This document shows, piece by piece, positions 42,004 through 50,602 of a stretch of DNA of 64,000 nucleotides. This DNA is from Occallatibacter riparius (GTDB lineage: Bacteria; Acidobacteriota; Terriglobia; Terriglobales; Acidobacteriaceae). A program made the translations under genes and the position numbers. Location of the stretch: NCBI RefSeq assembly GCF_025264625.1, contig NZ_CP093313.1, positions 3,348,001-3,412,000 of the forward strand, given 5' to 3'. A model generated the notes under the pieces. That model saw only the letters and a program-made list of their open reading frames with translations. It was not told the origin of the DNA and did not search any database. Within the stretch, counting starts at the first letter, position 1, and each line of letters begins with the position of its first letter.

Positions 42004-42594
42004 CTACATATTCCCGCCGCGACTGGCGGGGGGTACGATCCCGTTCATCCTGAGGTAGACCACCAGTTGGCCGTAGTGGTCCATCATGTGCGCGAGTCCG
42101 AATGAGGTCATTCCTGCCCGGGTTCCATGGGCTGTGGTGGTGAAGGCATTTCCTGCGGTCGTTTCATCCACAAGGGCGTGGGCCTGCTTGAACGAGTCCT
42201 TCAGGGCCTGAAGAATGTCGGCCTTGCTGGTGAGCTTCTCGATGGCATCGCTCTTGGTCTTCAACTGCTCATCGGTAATCGTCGGACCGCCGAAGAAGTA
42301 CCAGTTGGCTTCGGCGATGTGCTTCACCTGGTCGCCGAACGAGCGTACTTTGGCGAATTCTCCGGTGCTGGGCACAAAGCTATATTTGTCTTCGGGCATG
42401 GCTTCGGCTAGGTCCACGAACTCCTTCTCCATGCCTGAGAGAAGCTTGCCGTAGATCTGGGCAGGGGGCTGTGCAGTGCCGACGGCGGGCTTGGCCTGCT
42501 TACTGTCTGCGCCCTGGGCAGTTGACAGCGCCGGCAGACCGGCCAAAAGACAAACTGCGAGCACGCGGCCCGCGACACGAACGCTGTTTTGCAT
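42004..42594 (-). CDS. DinB-family protein with signal peptide
   Basis: The N-terminus VLAVCLLAGLPALSTAQG is a signal peptide. The body is a four-helix DinB/YfiT-like domain: IYGKLLSGMEKEFVDLAEAMPEDKYSFVPS, SFGDQVKHIAEANWYFF and GLAHMMDHYGQLVVYLRMNGIVPP. Two of the His residues (KHIAEAN and HMMDHYGQ) fit the DinB metal site. Exported DinB proteins are common in acidobacteria. The reaction is unknown; relatives include thiol-dependent transferases. Confidence 0.88.
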   Translation of the reverse strand: MQNSVRVAGRVLAVCLLAGLPALSTAQGADSKQAKPAVGTAQPPAQIYGKLLSGMEKEFVDLAEAMPEDKYSFVPSTGEFAKVRSFGDQVKHIAEANWYFFGGPTITDEQLKTKSDAIEKLTSKADILQALKDSFKQAHALVDETTAGNAFTTTAHGTRAGMTSFGLAHMMDHYGQLVVYLRMNGIVPPASRGGNM

Positions 42595-42818
42595 GGAAAT
42601 CCTCCGGCAGCGGCCTTCGGCATCCGCACTACGAACGGGCTCGGTCGTCAGGAAAACCGAACGGAAACGGTCCGAAGGGGATACCGAGGCATATTGCTGC
42701 GCGAGGGAACTCTAGCAGACCGGGTCCGGGTCGCACATCGCGAAGGCATGAAACGGTGGCTTAGAGGATCAGAACGGCATTGACAGCCGCTTATATGCGA
42801 AACGGTCGTCGATTGTCC

Positions 42819-43184
42819 TCAGGCCGCGGAGGCGCAGGTAGTCAGAAACTGCAGTATCTGTACCGGGTGAATCGGCTTGGGGAGAATCGTGTGATAGTGG
42901 CCGCGGCGAACCGACTCCTCAACCAAGCCAAAGCCGATGGCGTTGCCCGAGATGAGGAGCACCTTGCATGTTGGATACCGCTCGGAGAAGTAGATGGCGA
43001 GGTCCAATCCGTTCATGCCAGGCATGACCACGTCTGAGATCATGACATCCGGCGTGAACTCATCCGATACAACGATCGCTTCTTCGGCGGAGTAAGCGGC
43101 ACGTGCCCTGTGGCCTCTGGCCTGGAGAATCAGGCACAGACTATCTGCGATCGATTTCTCGTCATCAACGACCAAGACTCGCAT
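42819..43184 (-). CDS. Single-domain response regulator (CheY-like)
   Basis: This 121-residue receiver has RVLVVDDEKSIADSLCLIL with the acidic pair, Asp in VMISDVVMPGMNGLDLAI as phospho-acceptor, LLISGNA for the Thr/Ser position and ILPKPIHPVQIL with the Lys. There is no output domain, so it acts by protein contact. The ATG at 43184 has AGAAGG upstream; the GTG at 43196 would overlap that site. Its kinase is not adjacent. Confidence 0.88.
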   Translation of the reverse strand: MRVLVVDDEKSIADSLCLILQARGHRARAAYSAEEAIVVSDEFTPDVMISDVVMPGMNGLDLAIYFSERYPTCKVLLISGNAIGFGLVEESVRRGHYHTILPKPIHPVQILQFLTTCASAA

Positions 43185-43338
43185 GGGCAAATACACCTTC
43201 TAAATAATCGAGTTCCTTGAGGAAGACGCGATGCGCGAACCTGGGTGGCTCAGGCTTCCATCACTATACACAAGGAGTTGTAGTTTTGGAATTTAGGTAA
43301 GGTAAGACAAATATTCGATTGTCGAATCATCGGAGTCT

Positions 43339-43371
43339 CCGTCTCATTTCATCCCCTATGAAACGAGACGG
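43339..43371. repeat. Long inverted repeat (14-base arms, one mismatch)
   Basis: CCGTCTCATTTCAT at 43339-43352 pairs with ATGAAACGAGACGG at 43358-43371 across a 5-base loop, with a single A-C mismatch. It lies just past the end of the minus-strand zinc-ribbon gene. No T-run follows on either strand, so it may be a processing or RNA-stability hairpin, or a terminator that does not depend on a U-tract. Confidence 0.6.
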
Positions 43372-43384
43372 ATGCCGAAGATCG

Positions 43385-43570
43385 CTAAGCGGCCTTACGC
43401 CGCTGCTTGCGCAAGTTGACGTGCTTGCGGACCGCGAGCAAAGGTTCGAACTGCCTGAACTGACAGTGTGTGCATCGCACGGGAACTCGAAACCTCACCA
43501 ATTGGAGAACGTCAGAGAACCGAAGGCGCGAATGGCGAAATTCATCATTGAAGCAATAGGAACATTGCAT
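43385..43570 (-). CDS. Small zinc-ribbon-type protein of unknown function
   Basis: The frame begins MQCSYCFNDEFRHSRLRFSDVLQLVRFRVPVRCTHCQFRQF and ends in a strongly basic tail (RKHVNLRKQRRKAA). CxxC pairs at both ends of a short beta region are a typical small zinc ribbon. The ATG at 43570 is preceded by GGAGG at 5 bases, excellent for a real gene and deciding the start over 43591. The length is 61 residues. No exact family is known to me. Confidence 0.72.
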   Translation of the reverse strand: MQCSYCFNDEFRHSRLRFSDVLQLVRFRVPVRCTHCQFRQFEPLLAVRKHVNLRKQRRKAA

Positions 43571-43744
43571 GTAGACCTCCAACGGGAGCAAACTGCGTTG
43601 GCCTTAGGGGAGTGGATGACTGATATCCGAGTCTAACAGCGGGAATATTCCATCTCAACCGCGTATGCAACATTTCGCCAAGCTTTAAATCACCGCCGGT
43701 CGGGCGCTGAACTGTAGATTGACGATGCCTGCTACCCTTTCAGT

Positions 43745-44944
43745 ATGGTCGCTTCGCCGGCAGATCCGCGGCTGACCCGGGTCTATATGGATGCCAACGC
43801 CACTACGCCTCTGCTGCCGGAAGTGGTGCAGGCGATGCATCCCTATTGGATGGAGCACTTCGGGAATGCATCCTCGATTCACTTGCATGGGCAGCAGGCT
43901 CGCAGGGGAGTGGATCAGGCCCGCGAGATACTGGCGGAGTTTTTCAACTGCCATGCTGCGGAGGTGGTCTTCAACTCCGGCGGAACCGAAGGCGACAATA
44001 GCGCTATTTTCGGGCTTCTGCGCCGGGGCGATCACTTTGTGACGACGGCGATTGAGCACTCGGCAGTGCTGCAGTCGGCTGAGAAGGTGGCGGAGCGCGG
44101 CGTCGAGGTGAGTTATATCGCGCCCCAACCGAGCGGACTCATTGAGCCGGGCGATGTACGTGCTGCGCTTCGGCCCAATACCCGGCTGATCAGCGTGATG
44201 CTGGCGAATAATGAGACAGGCGTGATCCAGCCGGTGGAGGAGATCGGAAGGATCGCCAAGGATGCGGGCGCGTTCTTCCATGTGGATGGGGTGCAGGCCG
44301 CGGGCAAGATCCCTATCGACGTGCGCAAGATTGGGTGCCACCTGCTGTCAATCAGTGGCCACAAGATGCATGCTCCGAAGGGTGTTGGAGCGATGTTTGT
44401 CCGCCGGGGAACACCGGTCGAAAGCCTGCTGGTGGGCGGGAGCCACGAACGGCGACGCCGCGCCGGGACGGAGAATGTTGCGGGGATTGTGGGGCTTGGC
44501 AAGGCGGCCGAACTGGCGATGAGCGCTCTCGAGGATGGCACGATTGAGCGGGTCGCCCGGCTGCGCGACCGGTTGGAAGACGAGATTTTGCGGCTGCCGG
44601 GTGCAGGCGTGAACGGGGCCGGTGCGGATGGAAGGCCTGTAGCTCGCGTCGCCAATACGACGAATATCTGGTTCAACAACTTGGAGGGCGAGGCGCTGGT
44701 GATTGCGCTCGATCTCAAGGGCGTGGCGGTTTCGGGTGGTTCAGCTTGCCACTCGGGGGCCACCGAGCCTAGCCACGTGCTGATGGCGATGGGCCTGGAC
44801 AAGACGCGGGCGCGGGCGAGCCTGCGCTTCAGCCTGCTGAAGACCACGACCGATGCCGATGTAGACCATGTTCTTTCTGTGGTGCCGGCAGCGGTGAAGC
44901 AGCTCAGAGCGGTTTCGCCGGTTGAAGCGGGGACGCTGGGGTGA
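43745..44944 (+). CDS. Cysteine desulfurase (NifS/IscS family)
   Basis: It removes sulfur from cysteine as an enzyme persulfide for tRNA thiolation or Fe-S clusters. VYMDANATTPLLPEVVQAM starts the class V aminotransferase fold, the histidine of AIEHSAVLQSAEKV stacks on PLP, K207 in SISGHKMHAPKG binds PLP and C335 in GGSACHSGATEPSHVLMAMGL is the persulfide Cys in a flexible loop. At 399 residues it is full length. mnmA lies 565 bases downstream on the same strand, suggesting it supplies sulfur for tRNA 2-thiouridine. Confidence 0.92.
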   Translation: MVASPADPRLTRVYMDANATTPLLPEVVQAMHPYWMEHFGNASSIHLHGQQARRGVDQAREILAEFFNCHAAEVVFNSGGTEGDNSAIFGLLRRGDHFVTTAIEHSAVLQSAEKVAERGVEVSYIAPQPSGLIEPGDVRAALRPNTRLISVMLANNETGVIQPVEEIGRIAKDAGAFFHVDGVQAAGKIPIDVRKIGCHLLSISGHKMHAPKGVGAMFVRRGTPVESLLVGGSHERRRRAGTENVAGIVGLGKAAELAMSALEDGTIERVARLRDRLEDEILRLPGAGVNGAGADGRPVARVANTTNIWFNNLEGEALVIALDLKGVAVSGGSACHSGATEPSHVLMAMGLDKTRARASLRFSLLKTTTDADVDHVLSVVPAAVKQLRAVSPVEAGTLG

Positions 44945-44976
44945 GATTCGGGGATAGTTCACAGGTCCCCGCCAAG

Positions 44977-45462
44977 ATGACTAGACGTCGAAGAGTGATT
45001 GCGATTGTGTCCGGCCTCGTTGCGCTCGCGGCCCTACCTTTGGGGGCTGCTCTCTACGGCAGCGCGGAGCGAGGCTTGAATCCGCTCACTGCATGGACGT
45101 GCACCTCGGAAAAGAAGGGCGGCCTCAGCAATGTTTCGGGAGTAGACCTGGAAATTGAGTACACAGCGTGCGATCTTCTGGCAAAAGACGAAGCAATCAG
45201 CGTGTACGCCTCACCCTATCAGCCGGGATCCAAGCATGGAACATGGTTTCGAAAGCGGACGCTTATATTCAGGTACGATCCAAGTGGACCGGACGAGTTG
45301 CTGCCCGGTTTTGAGTCCATTGGCGCCAATCGGATACTGATTTCCGTTCCCGAGGTCTCTTCCATCTCAGTTCAGCGGCACGTCTATGGCAATACGACCG
45401 TAAACTATCACATAGGACGGATCAACTACACGAAACCTACGGGTCTGGAGCACGCTGATTAA
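44977..45462 (+). CDS. Membrane-anchored or exported protein of unknown function
   Basis: [29 protein letters not shown] is an N-terminal signal or anchor. The rest is beta-rich ([56 protein letters not shown]). Two Cys residues could form a disulfide in the periplasm. A GTG at 44941 overlapping the desulfurase stop is also possible. It lies between the desulfurase and mnmA and is probably cotranscribed, but nothing links it to thiolation. Confidence 0.65.
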   Translation: MTRRRRVIAIVSGLVALAALPLGAALYGSAERGLNPLTAWTCTSEKKGGLSNVSGVDLEIEYTACDLLAKDEAISVYASPYQPGSKHGTWFRKRTLIFRYDPSGPDELLPGFESIGANRILISVPEVSSISVQRHVYGNTTVNYHIGRINYTKPTGLEHAD

Positions 45463-45509
45463 CTTCCCCGGAGTCCTTAGCTGCCGGCGCGTCATCCAAT
45501 AGAGAGCAA

Positions 45510-46631
45510 ATGCCATACAACGAGACCATTGCCGTTGCCATGTCGGGAGGAGTCGACTCGTCGACCGTTGCGGCGATCCTCGCGCGGATGGATCCCGGCA
45601 CATCAGTCGTGGGGCTCACGCTTCAGCTCTGGGACCAGACGCGGCTGGCAGGAAAGCATGGAATTCCCGAGGCTCCGAAGGCCGGACGGTGCTGCTCACT
45701 GGATGATGTGTATGACGCGCGGCGCGTGGCTGAGCATCTCGGCATTCCCTACTACGTGGTGAACCAGGAAGAGCGGTTCGAAGCTGATGTGGTGCGGCCG
45801 TTCGTGAGCGAGTATCTGGCTGGACGGACGCCGATTCCGTGTTCGCTCTGCAACAACCATCTCAAGTTCGATCAGTTGCTGAAGACAGCGCGGTCGATTG
45901 GGGCGAGCCGCATTGCCACGGGGCACTACGCGATCAACGAGTATGACCCGAAGCGTGAGCGCTGGATCCTGAAGCGGCCTGCAGACCTGGCGAAGGATCA
46001 GACGTATTTCCTGTTCGGGCTCACCCAGGAGCAGCTTGCGCACACGCTGTTTCCACTGGGGCGCATGGTCAAGCCTGAGGTGCGGGCGGCAGCGCGCGAG
46101 CACGGACTGGCGCTAGCGGAGAAGCCGGATTCGCAGGAGATCTGCTTTATCCCGGGCGGCGATTATAAGCAGTTTCTGACGGCTTATCTCGAAGAGCAGG
46201 GCGAAGCGATGCCCGACACTGCGGGCGAACTGGTGACTACCGACGGCCGCGTGCTGGGGCGGCATGAGAGCATCTCTGGCTTCACCGTGGGACAGCGCAA
46301 GGGATTAAAGGTGGCTTCGCCGACGCCGCTCTACGTGATCCAGATCGACTCGGCGAGCCACCGGGTGACCGTGGGCGCCGACGAGGAACTGGCGACGCGC
46401 GAGCTTCGCGCGAACCGGGTGAACTGGATCAGCGTTGCCGAACTGAAGGCGCCGATGCGGGTGAAGATCAAGATCCGCCACCGGCACGAGCCGGCGTGGG
46501 CCACGCTTGCGCCTGCCGAGAACGGAGAGGTGACAGCGGTGTTCGACGAGGCGCAGCGGGCGGTGACGCCGGGCCAGTCGGCTGTCTTCTACGACGGAGA
46601 CGAGGTTGTGGGCGGCGGCTGGATACTCTAG
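45510..46631 (+). CDS. mnmA: tRNA-specific 2-thiouridylase MnmA
   Basis: It thiolates U34 of Lys, Glu and Gln tRNAs. SGGVDSS at residues 11-17 is the ATP PP-loop, [17 protein letters not shown] holds the nucleophilic Cys and [13 protein letters not shown] the second catalytic Cys. The central and C-terminal beta domains include [15 protein letters not shown]. At 373 residues it is complete. A cysteine desulfurase upstream is the likely sulfur source. Confidence 0.95.
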   Translation: MPYNETIAVAMSGGVDSSTVAAILARMDPGTSVVGLTLQLWDQTRLAGKHGIPEAPKAGRCCSLDDVYDARRVAEHLGIPYYVVNQEERFEADVVRPFVSEYLAGRTPIPCSLCNNHLKFDQLLKTARSIGASRIATGHYAINEYDPKRERWILKRPADLAKDQTYFLFGLTQEQLAHTLFPLGRMVKPEVRAAAREHGLALAEKPDSQEICFIPGGDYKQFLTAYLEEQGEAMPDTAGELVTTDGRVLGRHESISGFTVGQRKGLKVASPTPLYVIQIDSASHRVTVGADEELATRELRANRVNWISVAELKAPMRVKIKIRHRHEPAWATLAPAENGEVTAVFDEAQRAVTPGQSAVFYDGDEVVGGGWIL

Positions 46632-46699
46632 TCCGCGCCGACAGGTATTCAGAGTTAGTCGTCTCCGGCCTGTTGCTTTATGCACTGTTTAGGTGCGAT

Positions 46700-46713
46700 T
46701 TATGCAGGCATAA
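46700..46713. promoter_or_regulatory. Palindrome overlapping a -10-like element before the porin gene
   Basis: TTATGC and GCATAA face each other across AG, and CATAAT at 46709-46714 resembles a -10 box. A second TTTATGC occurs about 24 bases upstream. The site lies 64 bases before the barrel-protein start and may be an operator. No good -35 was found. Confidence 0.35.
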
Positions 46714-46776
46714 TCCGTCACATCGTATTCCTGAGACTGGCTCGGCGCGCTTCAAGCGCGAGCTGGAAGGAACACC

Positions 46777-47976
46777 GTGTCACGCAAATCGTTCCCGATC
46801 TCGCACGCATTCCTCCTCCTGATGTTTCCGATTCTCGCCGCGCCCATCGTTGCCCAAGATCAGCAATCGTCTCAGCCAGCACCGAGTTCGGAGCCTTCCG
46901 TTCCGGTGCCGCTGCCGACGCCTTCGATTACCGGGCCATTGCAGGGTGCGCCGCCGCATACGGTGGATTCGGGTCCGCTGGGGAAGATCAGCATCAATGG
47001 TGTGCTCACCGGATTTGGCGTGGGTCAGAGCTGTCCCGTGGCGGGAGATAGCGACGGCCATGCGGCGCTGAATAATGGCCAGGTGTGGGCGCAGAAGGTG
47101 GATGGTTGGTGGCAGTTCTACGTGCAGGCGGGCGCGTATAACGTGCTCGCGGTTGGAGCGCCGTTTCTCGCGACCGAGAAGAACATTACGGACCTTTGGA
47201 GCCCTGTGCCGGTGGCGTATCTGAAGCTGGTTCCGGCGAAGAACACGTCGATCCAGATTGGTTCGCTGCCCGCGCTGCTGGGCGCGGAGTACACCTTCGA
47301 TTTCCAGAACATGAATGTTGAGCGCGGGCTGCTGTGGACGCAGGCGAATGCAATCAATCGCGGGGTTCAGGTGAACCAAGCGATGGGGAAGTTTGCAGCT
47401 TCACTGAGCTGGAATGACGGGTACTATTCGAATCGGTATTCGTGGCTGAGCGGATCGCTGAGCTACACGAACGGGCCGCACAGTATTGCGTTCCAGGGTA
47501 TGGGAAACCTGTCGCAGACGGCTTACCGGACAACGGCTACGCCGGTGCAGAACAACGGAAGGATGTATGCGTTGACCTACACGTATACGAAAGGCAACTG
47601 GATCGTGATGCCGGCGTGGCAGTATGGCGATGTTCCGACGAATGCTGCGGCGGGCGTGGCGCGTGGAGCGGCGACGCAGGGAGGCGCGCTGTTTGTCAGC
47701 CGCACGTTCAAGCATGGCTTCTCGCTGGCGGGACGCGGGGAGTATCTCGGGAGCACCGGCTCGGCCGCGGAGAACTCAGTGAATCTGATCTACGGGCCGG
47801 GGAGCGCGGCCTGGTCGCTGACAGGCACGCCGGCGTGGCAGAAGAAGGTCTTCTTCATGCGCGGGGATGTTTCGTATGTGCGTGCGAGTTCGATTGCGGC
47901 GGATAGTGCGTTTGGAGCGGAGGGGACGAAGGCAGATCAAACGCGCGGAGTGCTGGAGGTTGGGTTCCTGTTCTGA
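46777..47976 (+). CDS. Outer-membrane beta-barrel protein (BBP2/porin-like)
   Basis: A signal peptide (FLLLMFPILAAPIVAQ) and a Gln/Pro/Ser linker lead to a protein made of alternating-hydrophobicity strands (VDGWWQFYVQAGAYNVLAVG, FAASLSWNDGYYSNRYSWLSGSLSYTNG, GRMYALTYTYTKGNWIVMPAWQYG) and a terminal Phe (VLEVGFLF). The final aromatic residue is the outer-membrane assembly signal. The family resembles acidobacterial OmpL/BBP2-type porins. The GTG at 46777 has AAGGA upstream. The transported solute is unknown. Confidence 0.82.
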   Translation: MSRKSFPISHAFLLLMFPILAAPIVAQDQQSSQPAPSSEPSVPVPLPTPSITGPLQGAPPHTVDSGPLGKISINGVLTGFGVGQSCPVAGDSDGHAALNNGQVWAQKVDGWWQFYVQAGAYNVLAVGAPFLATEKNITDLWSPVPVAYLKLVPAKNTSIQIGSLPALLGAEYTFDFQNMNVERGLLWTQANAINRGVQVNQAMGKFAASLSWNDGYYSNRYSWLSGSLSYTNGPHSIAFQGMGNLSQTAYRTTATPVQNNGRMYALTYTYTKGNWIVMPAWQYGDVPTNAAAGVARGAATQGGALFVSRTFKHGFSLAGRGEYLGSTGSAAENSVNLIYGPGSAAWSLTGTPAWQKKVFFMRGDVSYVRASSIAADSAFGAEGTKADQTRGVLEVGFLF

Positions 47977-48308
47977 GGCCGGTTGGTCGCACGTGTTAAC
48001 GAGAAAGTAACATTCGGGAAATATTGACAAGGGATCGCGATGGGCAAATATGGTTTTTAATATCGTCATAAATCTTTTACAAGGAATATTTAAGCCGAAA
48101 ACAGGCGAAGATATGGAGAAGTAAAAACAGGGGGAGGGGTAGTTAATTTTCTAGTAAACACCCTGCAATTCTTCGTGAGAGATCGTAGATCTGAGCACAT
48201 CCGAGCACACGACACCCACATGAGCAGGTTAGCGGAAGGTGGCACCCGAGTCTGTGATGGGGGTCACGGCTGTGCTGATTCTTGCAATTGACGCCGAAGG
48301 CTCGGGAA
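47977..48308. other. AT-rich intergenic region
   Basis: These 332 bases between two convergent genes hold no convincing gene. The part from about 48000 to 48140 is clearly AT-richer than its surroundings. TTGACA at 48024-48029 with AATATG at 48047-48052 (17-base gap) is a promoter-like pair on the plus strand that leads to no open frame. There is no clear terminator. Confidence 0.5.
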
Positions 48309-49583
48309 TCAGGAGGTTTTCTTTTCGGCTTCGGGGCGCGGGAGATTGCGCGGCATGGGCGCGTGGGAGATATCGAAGGTGGAGAAGCGCATGTGCCGGC
48401 CGGTGATCTCGTTGCGCAGTTCGTGCCAAAGCTCGTTGGGGATCTTGAGGAACACTTCGACGACGGCGGGATCGAATTGCGTGCCGGAGCAGCGCAGGAT
48501 TTCTTCGCGGGCCACGTCGAAGCTGCGCGCCCGGCGATAAGGCCGGTCGCTGGTGATGGCATCGAGCGCGTCGGCGACGGCGAAGATGCGGGCTCCGATG
48601 GGTATTTCGGCGCCGTTCAGGCCATTGGGATAGCCGGTGCCATCGAATTTTTCCTGGTGGGCGAAGACGATTTCTGCAGCTTCGCTCAGGAACGGAATCT
48701 TGCGCAGGATGTGGTAGCCGCGCGTGCAGTGCTCGCGCATGACGTCCTGCTCTTCCTGGCTGAGAGCGCCCGGCTTGCGCAGGATGTCGTCAGGGATGGC
48801 CATCTTGCCGATGTCGTGGAGGAAGGCGCCGCGTGCAATCACCTTGATCTCGGCGGGCTTGATTCCCATGGCCCGAGCGAGTGCGATGGTGTAAGCGGTG
48901 ACGCGCTTGGAGTGGCCTTCGGTCTCGGAGTCTTTGAGATCGAGCGCATCGCCGAGGGCCTCGAGGGTGATATCGTAGGAGTGCTCGAGGTCTTCCATAG
49001 CCTGCTGGAGCAGTTCGGTGCGCGCCTGCACGACCTGCTCGAGGCTTAGCTGGTAGTTCTGATTCTCTTCAAGAGCGGTGCGGTATTCGAGGGCACGGGT
49101 GACGGTGGCAACCAGGTGCTCGCGCTCGAAGGGCTTGAGCAGGTAGTCATAGGCTCCGCGGCGCATGGAGTCGATGGCAACGCTGATGTCGTGGATGGCC
49201 GATACCATCACGACCGGAATTCTGGGGAACTGGGAGCGGATACGTTCAAGCAGGGCGATGCCGTTAACATCCTGCATGACAATGTCGGTGAGTACGAGGT
49301 CGAAGGGGGCCCGTTCGAGAGCGTCGGTGGCCTCGCGGCCGCTTCCGGCGAGTTGGACCTGGTAGCCCTGGCGTTCAAGAGTGGCACCGATCATGGAACG
49401 AACCGGACCTTCGTCGTCCACCACCAGGATGTGGGGGGCGCGGCGTGTGCGCGACACGGGACGGCCCTCGCGATCCACGAGGGTGAGCGTGGTGTTCTCC
49501 GGTGCGGGCTGTGCCAAGTTCAGTGCCAAGGGCAATGTCTCCGGCCGGGCAATCCTGCCAGGCATTCGTGCGTCGTTCTTCAC
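48309..49583 (-). CDS. Response regulator with HD-GYP phosphodiesterase domain
   Basis: After a 45-residue lead, a receiver domain (HILVVDDEGPVRSMIGATL, Asp in DLVLTDIVMQDVNG, Lys in DYLLKPFEREHL) is followed by a short coiled coil. An HD-GYP domain comes next (GHSKRVTAYTIALARAMG, GAFLHDIGKMAIPD, HQEKFDGTGYPNGLNGAEIPIGARIFAVADALDAI). All HD-GYP ligands are visible, so it should hydrolyse c-di-GMP when activated by a partner kinase. The length is 424 residues. No kinase is adjacent. Confidence 0.93.
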   Translation of the reverse strand: MKNDARMPGRIARPETLPLALNLAQPAPENTTLTLVDREGRPVSRTRRAPHILVVDDEGPVRSMIGATLERQGYQVQLAGSGREATDALERAPFDLVLTDIVMQDVNGIALLERIRSQFPRIPVVMVSAIHDISVAIDSMRRGAYDYLLKPFEREHLVATVTRALEYRTALEENQNYQLSLEQVVQARTELLQQAMEDLEHSYDITLEALGDALDLKDSETEGHSKRVTAYTIALARAMGIKPAEIKVIARGAFLHDIGKMAIPDDILRKPGALSQEEQDVMREHCTRGYHILRKIPFLSEAAEIVFAHQEKFDGTGYPNGLNGAEIPIGARIFAVADALDAITSDRPYRRARSFDVAREEILRCSGTQFDPAVVEVFLKIPNELWHELRNEITGRHMRFSTFDISHAPMPRNLPRPEAEKKTS

Positions 49584-49852
49584 CCGTAACAGTTGCCGAC
49601 CGGCGACGAAACTTCACAGAGGGAAAAAGGGGAACCTATTCAATCGGTGGCCCTTTTCAATTGGGGTTAAGTTTCGAGACAACGGCAACGTACAACCGAA
49701 AGTAGCACTCTGGCAAAGGATGAAAAATACCACCTTTGTGTGCCAGTCTCGAGCGCGCGTGCCATCTATCTCCAGATGGACTATGATGCGACTCCAGAGG
49801 GTTTGGTTGCCCTTCAGTTTACAAGGTTTAGGTTTCCTGCAGCAAAACTGGT

Positions 49853-50602
49853 CTAATCGCTTTTGCAGAGGCGATTCTTGCGCGCTTCGACCCAGCCTTC
49901 CCGGGTTACCTGCCGGCTCCGGGCGACTGCCAAGGCACCGGCGGGGACATCGCGGGTAATGCAGGAGCCGGCACCGACATAGGCGCCGTCTTCCAGCCGC
50001 ACCGGCGCTACGAGGGTGGAATCGCTGCCCACAAAGCACCCCTTCCCAATCACGGTCTGATGTTTATGTACGCCGTCGTAATTGCAGGTAATGACGCCGG
50101 CGCCTATGTTGGTTCCTTCGCCCACCTCTGAGTCGCCGAGGTAGGCCAGATGATTGGCTTTAGCGCCCTTGCCGAGACGCGCTTTTTTGGTTTCGACAAA
50201 GTTGCCGATATGCGCGTCTTCGCCGATTTCGCTGCCAGGGCGCAAGTGCGCAAAGGGTCCGATCTTTGCGCCGTCAGAGATGGTGCTCTCTGCGAGCACG
50301 CAGTTCTGGCGGACGAGTACGTTATCGGCGAGGGTGCAGTTCTCAATCACCGAAAATGACCGAATGAAGCAGCCGGAGCCGATTTTCGTTTTGCCCAGGA
50401 GCTGCACGTAGGGTTCGATGACGGCTCCGGGCGCGACCTCAACTTCGGGATCGATGACGCAGGTGTCGGCGCGCCAGATGTCTACCCCGGAGTCGAGCAG
50501 CCGGCGGGCCGCGGCAGATTGTGCGGCGATACGGTCCGAGACGCGTTCGGCGATGCTGCCTTCATGAGCCACGGCGGGCTCTGTTGCGTGGTCTTTCTTC
50601 AC
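49853..50602 (-). CDS. Stand-alone GlmU-type acetyltransferase domain
   Basis: This 249-residue left-handed beta-helix protein matches only the C-terminal half of Glm[95 protein letters not shown], then [12 protein letters not shown]. The helical N-terminus ([23 protein letters not shown]) is the linker region, and there is no uridylyltransferase domain. It should acetylate glucosamine-1-phosphate for cell-wall UDP-GlcNAc, with a separate pyrophosphorylase elsewhere. The start overlaps the M16 gene upstream by 4 bases. Confidence 0.88.
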   Translation of the reverse strand: MKKDHATEPAVAHEGSIAERVSDRIAAQSAAARRLLDSGVDIWRADTCVIDPEVEVAPGAVIEPYVQLLGKTKIGSGCFIRSFSVIENCTLADNVLVRQNCVLAESTISDGAKIGPFAHLRPGSEIGEDAHIGNFVETKKARLGKGAKANHLAYLGDSEVGEGTNIGAGVITCNYDGVHKHQTVIGKGCFVGSDSTLVAPVRLEDGAYVGAGSCITRDVPAGALAVARSRQVTREGWVEARKNRLCKSD

